Origin: Methanobacteriota archaeon
GTDB lineage: Archaea; Thermoplasmatota; Poseidoniia; Poseidoniales; Poseidoniaceae
Reading direction: 5' to 3'
Assembly: GCA_002707335.2 (NCBI GenBank)
Contig: PAMN02000014.1
Span: forward strand, 1-11,930
DNA length: 11,930 bases
The notes under the pieces were generated by a model. It saw nothing but the letters and a program-made list of their open reading frames with translations. It did no database searches and was not told where the DNA came from. The translations under genes were made by a program, and so were the position numbers. Each line of letters opens with the position of its first letter. Within the stretch, counting starts at the first letter, position 1. Positions 9,801 through 11,930 of the stretch are shown here, in pieces.

Positions 9801-11330
9801 GACAAGTTCGGTTGTGTTGATAGTGACGGTGATGGCTGGTCTGACGATGGAGATGCATTCCCGCAAACACCATCACAGTTTGCTGACAGAGATGGTGACG
9901 GCTGGGGAGATAACCAATCAGAAGGTGCAGAACTTGTTGATTTATTCCCTTCAGACGGAACTCAATGGAACGATACCGATGGAGATGGTCACGGAGATAA
10001 CAAGTATGGAACTGAAGGAGATTGGTTCCCTAACGACCCAAATAGGTGGGCAGATACAGATAGAGATGGTGTAGCTGACGAAGATGACGCTTTCGTCAAT
10101 GATGCGACACAGTCCTCTGACCGAGACGGCGATTTGTGGGGAGATGACCCTCTAGGTAACAGAGCGGATGAATTCCCTGATGACCCTACTGAATGGAAAG
10201 ATACCGATGGAGATGGCGTTGGTAACAATGCTGATGCATTCCCATTCGATCCTACTCAAACATCAGACAGGGATGGCGATGGCTACGGAGATAATCCATT
10301 AGGTTCAGGGGCCGATGTTTTCCCAGATAATCCAACTCAATGGGAAGATAAAGATGAAGATGGACTCGGTGACAATCAATCTGGAACTGAGGCTGACCCG
10401 TGGCTAAACGACTTTGACAACGACGGATACAACGACAGTATCGACGTGCTACCAAGTTACTATTCACCTGGAGACTTAGACAATGATGGAGTAATTGATG
10501 GAGATGATTGGGCGCCGTCTGACCCAAGAGAATGGGCTGATTTCGATAAGGATGATATTGGAGATAATGAAGACCCCGATGATGATAATGATGGTTATGC
10601 TGATACTGATGAAATCAGGCAGAAGACCGACCCATTCAATAAAAACAGTGTTCCAGTTGAAAGTTTCGAGATTGTTATTCCTGGTACTAATGTCGGTCTT
10701 GGAGCATGGGACTTAATCGGTATATTCGGCGGTGTCCCATTATTCTCATGGATTGGATTTGGATTTATTACAAGAAATAAGAGATGTGCAAGGTACGAAG
10801 TTATGCTCAACGAATGTCGCTCAAGAGATGAACTTGAACAAGTCGCTCTAAAGTGGGAATATTCACTAATGCTGAGATTACTCGGGCCTCATCAAGGTAT
10901 TAGACTTGAAAGATTGAGAGCAGAACTTGATGATCACTTTGAAAAATACGAATCTACATTTGAATATGCAGGTGAAGACCAAACCGCACTTGTCGAGAAG
11001 GTTATTCCTGAAATTAGTTCAACAGTCGAGCAAGATTATTCGCAATATCAAGCACCTGTTTCTGCAACACAGCATCAACAGAACCAAGTTGCTCAGCCAG
11101 CACCTACTCAGGACAATGTTTACCATCAGGCAATCCAAACTCCTCAAGTGACTCAGCAGCCTACTGCACCTCAAACCAATGAGGTTGTGCAGCAGCCAGT
11201 TTCAACAGTGCCAGATTCATCATGGCAAGGAAATGTTGGTGATGATGGATACGAGTGGCTTACACACGAAGGCTCAAACTACTACAGATTAGCAAACTCA
11301 CAGTCTGAATGGACAAAGTGGCAAGGTTGA
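819..11330 (+). CDS. Giant exported RCC1 six-propeller / Ig-like / TSP3-stalk membrane-anchored surface protein, 3503 aa
   Basis: No established name is recognised. Residues 1-27 are a signal peptide (K3, R6, then a hydrophobic core 7-26). Residues 70-2873 hold six modules, each of seven RCC1 repeats (consensus HTCAL..nGs.YCWG.N.yGQLGdG) plus an Ig-like domain with an LPxG turn, related to putative Ig (He_PIG-type) domains. Residues 2874-3277 carry about 15 DxDGDGxxD thrombospondin type 3-like repeats. One membrane helix follows (about 3296-3317), then R3319, K3321 and R3322, so the tail is predicted inside. The tail has a charged helical part (3323-3385), a Gln/Pro-rich linker (3405-3465) and a Trp/Tyr-rich end (3475-3503). 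The start is firm: an in-frame stop lies at 792-794 with no other ATG, GTG or TTG between. Many N-X-S/T sequons are present. The likely role is a long surface stalk for adhesion or ligand binding; this is inferred from architecture, with no catalytic motif seen. The last 22 nt overlap the next gene. Confidence 0.93.
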   Translation: MLKDNRVLVVALLSFLMITLPMTSFVQNNGSEDEFQEEIEDIEPEKQSAQNTHDFYTETFIDDASFFNTRRPVDLSIGYYHSCVVFDDGSLECAGYDSYGQLGLGEITPSPHKQNNHQRVMLPDDIRITDVEVDQHSSCAIDENADIWCWGNNRGYVFGTGFPESYQPKPMKVRGLENITAEKIHIGEMHQCILTNLSEVYCWGDNAYGQLGIGNQVSYATTPTIVNLPNELYAVQIEINYRTTCVLTNEGSVYCWGRNNGNFGNGFTDNSYTPTQVLLPFSDKIKMIKVGFSHSCALSQSGELYCWGYNTYGQLGTQSTWSALSDTFVPMKADVIGDILDFDVGREHTCVLLTSQSITCWGYYAQGQLGWGGTGDVSGAHKNVNLNANSNQYYDATSIHLGGYSSCAIFDSGKMGCWGHNNNGQFGDNSNSNRVTPYYNTINPGTKTSELRFDVGVENRMTPYVDGMNFTVSSSPALPVGFSLDNRTGEISFLGIGNVGTTYHVLTFSAGQDRFDLQISIELSENYQYPERISSHTGGIVMNTGNSYSTINQISSVEDHTCITQDNKETYCWGEGGDSRMGTGNTDDKNQPTQMSSDLIKNSKYVATGAEHTCYLSNQNEMYCLGKYEGIYGQNSNAVTNPSLMYNPEDKEIKMIATQANHTCYLFKIGEIHCWGSNIKGQLGRGYTNDYQTSPQKVSLPAGSYPISMSVGRGFTCSLMSNFSAYCWGANNFGQLGDSTNTDSLVPVKVNIQQSIIALSSGESHTCAILINQDVRCWGRNNVGQLGDDTLFDNSTPIVSQIPVGKKTVQIDAGNSHTCAVIENGEMYCWGLNADSQLADGTTTFKKVPVKSQLPLGLGAVLVASGDSHTCIVSNQSTVYCIGSNDKGQLGDSSNTNRQNYVRTKFNTNNQISTIHFTEGYEFSKQIIPSGWGQFNISSTPLPQGITLLENSTMTYDGDSPLGNTQITFYVTSGNVNHSLMVNLEPSLSHKTTGKIDSYIAEAGFKRQSSNSNSGNVISLQSAIYQGCLVTGENVPYCWGNGQHGMNGDQSSSQRPTPNQVYTGNMKDSILIDGGGYHTCSIDTSNQAWCWGYNNYGQVGDDTTSNREYPVKVKNLESNIIQISVSNQRSCALNSNFEIYCWGNNNYGQAGFSGSSVIYTPVMMEGFGGMKPIMISTAQQHTCALIDNGSIACYGRASQGEMGDGSNAETPNQMRWPTLPQGKTAISIDSGYGHICAIMNDSSVYCWGDSGSGQIGNGYTGYVSTPTEILNSSYQVVGISLDYASSCAWLKNGSALCWGLNNYGHLGIGNTTQMNNPAYVRNHQFYPDAKIVMLDMGYMNSCVLYDNYGVSCVGRNAGSVWGLGDGSGSDRYYPYSHVSGFNPKSNVLSQDLAFIEGYSETLVLDYLGWNAEVFTTPQLPSGLSFDVSNLTLEYDGSRLQSGSFDIFVVDSFGNQTVKINYSSMEIIKDEGRVISDFLLNSSANEILSNPQVNSIEAGQHHVCITESDGGMRCWGRGENGRLGYSSTSNKYIPTDYQKNYGSNMEIHQVSLGSKHSCAVDGNDELLCWGYSGQYQNGYNSNQYQYPYKFWQGSSEIHFTPLAVISAGENYNCAIKYDSTVWCWGQNNYGQIGHGSTGSYSNPTMVDLPPGISAKSISAGGYHACIVSQNDELYCWGWNSNGQLGYGNTTDSSSPIKVQITGSRSVLAVSAGYTHTCVILDDSSIQCWGDNDYGQIGDGTNDDRNQPTTVILSGQNDPIQISSGYRSTCALFDNGKLQCWGQNNYGQLGIGSTVDSASPQALTSINHLQAYDITVGENHACALFHDGAPRCWGQNNYGQLGIGSTSTQYEPEIVYGYSTSNNSHSFFAGFNYSIPISVAGWNYNSSMIGNSNQNITWDENNHTLEINERLLVGNYTSHLSFSNQNTVIHLNISFEIIYTVDIYNDRISSHSSGMSIIDRPSYNIPIEIETGNDATCFITINDMNYCQGTGSNGQLGYGSTGNPTTPTKIKYFEQPLKSLSMKYRHSCGIDYENSLWCWGYNNYGQLGIGNVNQNSERQEITQDITGKELGIVQQVDVGIHEHSCAIIDFSAYCWGYNNNGQLGDSTTSNRNRPTKVNAPDNARFTDLSLGGYHTCGIIENGSVYCWGYNNRGQLGDNSTDNINIPNYTMIPGNSKAIAITSGEYHTCALMDNNSIYCWGWNNYGQLGDGTYTNRNIPVMSQLNPTNDIVQISAGLRFTCALIENGSIYCWGYNDYNQIEGDESNELGSYITNPYYVNITDNGNFASFDAGHTNVCAITKSSDIRCWGDNTGNIDPYFSRNTSKITYLETSVTKKLLAPQGWGIEDYSITNLPTGISYDSFNLEINKSVDSTSPISWTIDTIDRSYQGSIDLNMMEITTYSGSKSSWTNGISYQNSESELPFIDVDSDRQHSCAIKKNGQLYCWGDNEYGKLGDGTTSRKLSPNLVRFNDESTRVTAVSTGYSSTCAVTDESRVMCWGRNQYGELGIGTTEDSQSLYPVEVLLPWNYDAVGIVSGEAYACTLLENGEVWCWGKNNYRQLGNSSTPSNIHSKIPVKVDLPEGRVAISIKSSQHHTCTIMDDGSMYCWGREYNGNMGQDPSPSDGGQETPLEVMLPKNLRVISMDIGERHGCAALSDNSLYCWGQNQYGQVGVGYQSNTDVSQIINLPQKIDIQNYPPIVDISINYHNSCALHDDGSLTCWGRNNAGQVGEGTTNDISSPTFIQLEGGASASFISVGQVHTCSGANDGTINCWGQGSYLGDGTTEPNNYPGKIDFSEPEFSTVLTYLEGDTTQNEAYIAGWNYSVSVDPELPNGFELDEQTGTIYSTGNSTFGVSRHNLTVSADTYSATVEITIAVIRDTDGDGVPDTEDYDDDDDGHLDSLDNCPVNFGTSMFGGYIGCPDNDGDGWADLIDPFDEDDSQWKDTDGDGYGDNPEGTTPDLWPLDTSQWFDSDGDGYGDNEFGTRGDSCPQEEGYSTLDKFGCVDSDGDGWSDDGDAFPQTPSQFADRDGDGWGDNQSEGAELVDLFPSDGTQWNDTDGDGHGDNKYGTEGDWFPNDPNRWADTDRDGVADEDDAFVNDATQSSDRDGDLWGDDPLGNRADEFPDDPTEWKDTDGDGVGNNADAFPFDPTQTSDRDGDGYGDNPLGSGADVFPDNPTQWEDKDEDGLGDNQSGTEADPWLNDFDNDGYNDSIDVLPSYYSPGDLDNDGVIDGDDWAPSDPREWADFDKDDIGDNEDPDDDNDGYADTDEIRQKTDPFNKNSVPVESFEIVIPGTNVGLGAWDLIGIFGGVPLFSWIGFGFITRNKRCARYEVMLNECRSRDELEQVALKWEYSLMLRLLGPHQGIRLERLRAELDDHFEKYESTFEYAGEDQTALVEKVIPEISSTVEQDYSQYQAPVSATQHQQNQVAQPAPTQDNVYHQAIQTPQVTQQPTAPQTNEVVQQPVSTVPDSSWQGNVGDDGYEWLTHEGSNYYRLANSQSEWTKWQG
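1026..2492 (+). repeat. Module 1: seven RCC1 blades (1026-2186) plus Ig-like domain and linker (2187-2492)
   Basis: Residues 70-456 form seven blades, whose core motifs begin ECAGYDSYGQLG, WCWGNNRG, YCWGDNAYGQLG, YCWGRNNGNFG, YCWGYNTYGQLG, TCWGYYAQGQLG and GCWGHNNNGQFG. Blade 1 has CAG in place of CWG. Residues 457-558 hold the Ig-like domain, with the clearest family signature of the set (LPVGFSLDNRTGEISFLG), then a linker containing RISSHTGG. Seven blades make one closed RCC1-type propeller. Confidence 0.85.
2493..3887 (+). repeat. Module 2: seven RCC1 blades (2493-3578) plus Ig-like domain and linker (3579-3887)
   Basis: Residues 559-920 form seven blades. Blades 3-6 match the consensus well (for example CWGANNFGQLGDS). 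Blade 1 reads CWGEGGDSRMG, blade 2 CLGKYEGIYG and blade 7 CIGSNDKGQLG, so W is replaced in two of them. Residues 921-1023 form the Ig-like domain (GWGQF, LPQGITL, with a shortened turn) and a Ser/Asn-rich linker. Confidence 0.85.
3888..5312 (+). repeat. Module 3: seven RCC1 blades (3888-5009) plus Ig-like domain and linker (5010-5312)
   Basis: Residues 1024-1397 form seven blades. Blades 2 and 3 are canonical (CWGYNNYGQVG, CWGNNNYGQAG). Blade 1 (CWGNGQHGMNG), blade 4 (CYGRASQGEMG) and blade 7 (CVGRNAGSVWGLG) diverge. Residues 1398-1498 form the Ig-like domain (LGWNAEV, LPSGLSF) and a linker that ends in NSIEAG, the first strand of the next propeller. Confidence 0.85.
5313..6728 (+). repeat. 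Module 4: seven RCC1 blades (5313-6422) plus degenerate Ig-like domain and linker (6423-6728)
   Basis: Residues 1499-1868 form seven blades. Blades 6 and 7 share an identical motif, CWGQNNYGQLGIGST, and blade 3 is close (CWGQNNYGQIGHGST). Blade 2 is unusual (CWGYSGQYQNG). Residues 1869-1970 occupy the Ig position and keep the entry motif AGWNY, but they lack the LPxG turn and carry many Asn residues. The linker repeats the module 1 motif (RISSHSSG). Confidence 0.83.
6150..6344 (+). repeat. Near-identical direct repeat within module 4 (copies 6150-6188 and 6306-6344)
   Basis: The 39 nt starting at 6150 and at 6306 match at 37 positions by eye (differences T/C at the 15th base and T/A at the 36th). 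The copies are 156 nt apart, exactly one 52-residue blade. Other blade pairs in the gene encode the same motif with more codon differences, so this pair looks like a recent blade duplication or local gene conversion. Confidence 0.75.
6729..8096 (+). repeat. Module 5: seven RCC1 blades (6729-7802) plus Ig-like domain and linker (7803-8096)
   Basis: Residues 1971-2328 form seven blades. Blade 1 has CQGTGSNGQLG. Blades 2-5 are the most consensus-like in the protein (CWGYNNYGQLG, CWGYNNNGQLG, CWGYNNRGQLG, CWGWNNYGQLG). Blade 3 is the only blade with CX8C spacing. Blade 7 keeps CWGDN but has lost the GQLG turn. Residues 2329-2426 form the Ig-like domain (QGWGIED, LPTGISY) and a linker. Confidence 0.83.
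8097..9437 (+). repeat. Module 6: seven RCC1 blades (8097-9233) plus Ig-like domain without linker (9234-9437)
   Basis: Residues 2427-2805 form seven blades, with motifs such as CWGDNEYGKLGDGT, CWGRNQYGELGIGT and CWGQNQYGQVG. Blade 7 is shortened (CWGQGSYLGDGT). Residues 2806-2873 form an Ig-like domain with a good signature (AGWNYSV, LPNGFELDEQTGTI). It runs straight into the acidic stalk, so the ~30-residue linker seen after the other Ig domains is absent. Confidence 0.84.
9438..10649 (+). repeat. Thrombospondin type 3-like calcium-binding repeat stalk, about 15 units
   Basis: Residues 2874-3277 repeat a DxDGDGxxD core about every 20-30 residues (DTDGDGVPD, DNDGDGWAD, DTDGDGYGD, DSDGDGYGD, DSDGDGWSD, DRDGDGWGD, DTDGDGHGD and others), often followed by a hydrophobic-FP-x-DP/D-x-T/S-QW segment. 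In thrombospondin-type repeats the Asp residues bind Ca2+ and stiffen the chain. Two Cys pairs (NCPVN..GCPDN and SCPQE..GCVDS) lie in the first third of the region. Some units are degenerate (DTDRDGVAD, DKDEDGLGD, DFDKDDIGD). Its position between the last Ig domain and the membrane helix fits a stalk. Confidence 0.88.
10704..10769 (+). other. Single C-terminal transmembrane helix of the giant protein
   Basis: Residues 3296-3317 are hydrophobic and Gly/Phe-rich (AWDLIGIFGGVPLFSW, then IGFGFI), followed by T, R, N, K, R. The basic flank on the C-terminal side predicts that the propellers and stalk lie outside and the last ~185 residues inside. One Asp (3298) and one Pro (3307) make the helix imperfect. 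Confidence 0.72.
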
Positions 11331-11930
11331 GACTAAGCGGTAAGCGTTATGTCATAACCCCTCATAGACCAATTGTGTCAGCAAGGCCTTTGACAGTCGC
11401 CCTAGTGATGGTAATGATGTGCTTAATGCCATATCAGAGTGTAGACTTGAGCGATTTATCCAACGATAATCAAAAGTCAGAGGCATCAGGCAACTCTCAA
11501 GATATTCTATTGATGGGAAATAGCTACGTAGGTGCGAATTCACTTCACAATCTAGTTGATGGTGTAATGAGTGCAGCCTCTGATCCTGCAAATGTATCTG
11601 CCCTGAGTGGAGGAGGAATGCGCCTTTCACAACATGCAACTAACGTCGGCACTGCTGGCCACCAATGGAATACAACTCTCAATAATGGAAACTGGGATTG
11701 GGTCGTTTTGCAAGACCAAAGTCAAGTTCCAGGGTTCCCTAGAAGCCAAAATGAATGGATTACAAGCAAGGACGGTGCTGTAGAACTCGCTGAAGTGATC
11801 GAAGATAATGGTGGAGAAACCGTTCTAATGATGACTTGGGGAAGGAGAGATGGTGACAGTAATAATGCTTGGAGATTCCCAGATTTCTCAACAATGCAGG
11901 ATGAGTTAGAAAGTGGTTACTTAGACTACA
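11309..11930 (+). CDS. Exported or anchored SGNH-hydrolase-like protein, N-terminal part (partial, runs off right edge)
   Basis: The frame is open from the ATG at 11309 to the window end (207 residues) with no stop. That start overlaps the giant gene by 22 nt, which suggests co-transcription. TTG 11327 (overlapping the TGA) and GTG 11375 are alternative starts; GTG 11375 gives the neatest signal peptide (SARPLTVALVMVMMCLM). From residue 65 the sequence reads DILLMGNSYVGAN, resembling SGNH/GDSL hydrolase block I (GNS, with Ser72 the candidate nucleophile). Then come GGGMRLSQHA and DWVVLQDQSQ, the latter a common pattern in SGNH-like proteins at block III. The catalytic Asp/His pair would lie beyond the window. 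SGNH enzymes cleave ester bonds in lipids, acetylated sugars or peptidoglycan; the substrate here is unknown. No Shine-Dalgarno sequence or separate promoter is evident. Confidence 0.78.
   Translation, partial: MDKVARLRLSGKRYVITPHRPIVSARPLTVALVMVMMCLMPYQSVDLSDLSNDNQKSEASGNSQDILLMGNSYVGANSLHNLVDGVMSAASDPANVSALSGGGMRLSQHATNVGTAGHQWNTTLNNGNWDWVVLQDQSQVPGFPRSQNEWITSKDGAVELAEVIEDNGGETVLMMTWGRRDGDSNNAWRFPDFSTMQDELESGYLDY

Noticed and set aside
9476..10527. Minus-strand and shifted-frame open frames across the acidic stalk region
   Set aside because: They come from the repetitive GATGGNGATGG-type DNA that encodes DGDG repeats. The shifted translations are low-complexity Ser/Pro or Met/Thr-rich and not protein-like.
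11331..11375. Possible transcription terminator after the giant gene
   Set aside because: The only inverted repeat is 6 bp with no following T-run, and the next gene probably already overlaps here.
11352..11639. 95-codon minus-strand open frame at the right end
   Set aside because: It overlaps the plus-strand SGNH-like frame, which has a start, a signal sequence and family motifs. The antisense frame has none.

Overview
The window looks like a fragment of a marine planktonic archaeal genome, most likely Marine Group II (Poseidoniales) or a close relative. The grounds are AT-rich DNA, a good archaeal TATA-like box about 25 nt upstream of a start codon with no Shine-Dalgarno sequence, very tight gene packing on one strand, and the architecture of the central protein. 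That protein is a very large exported protein with Ig-like domains, a calcium-type DxDGDG stalk, one C-terminal membrane helix and a small Trp/Tyr-rich motif at the extreme C-terminus. The taxonomic call is inference, because no rRNA or marker gene is present.

Layout, all on the + strand: (1) positions 1-777 hold the 3' part of a multi-pass membrane protein whose frame is open to the left edge. Its first ~75 visible residues resemble the C-terminal half of UppP/BacA polyprenyl-diphosphate phosphatases, and ~170 further membrane residues follow. (2) A 41-bp gap carries a probable promoter. (3) Positions 819-11330 encode one 3503-residue (~380 kDa) surface protein. (4) A third gene starts inside the end of the giant gene (ATG at 11309, overlapping by 22 nt) and runs off the right edge. 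It encodes an exported or membrane-anchored SGNH-hydrolase-like protein.

The giant protein is strikingly regular. After a signal peptide it has six copies of a ~450-490 residue module. Each module is exactly seven RCC1 repeats, which is one complete seven-bladed beta-propeller, followed by a ~70-100 residue Ig-like domain plus linker. This gives 42 blades in 6 propellers. Every blade has a Cys pair, spaced CX9C in 41 of 42 blades, immediately before the WG of the RCC1 motif, so about 42 intrablade disulfides are predicted. Next come about 15 thrombospondin type 3-like acidic repeats (a presumed Ca2+-stiffened stalk), one membrane helix and a ~185-residue presumed cytoplasmic tail with a helical segment, a Gln/Pro-rich linker and the Trp/Tyr-rich end motif.

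Reading the genes together (inference): the giant protein is a disulfide- and calcium-stabilised cell-surface stalk presenting six propellers, plausibly for adhesion or ligand binding. The overlapping SGNH-like gene is probably co-transcribed and could act on surface or environmental acylated substrates. The upstream membrane gene may belong to polyprenyl-carrier recycling, and nothing in the sequence ties it functionally to the other two. No RNA genes, CRISPR arrays, insertion sequences or convincing terminators were seen.
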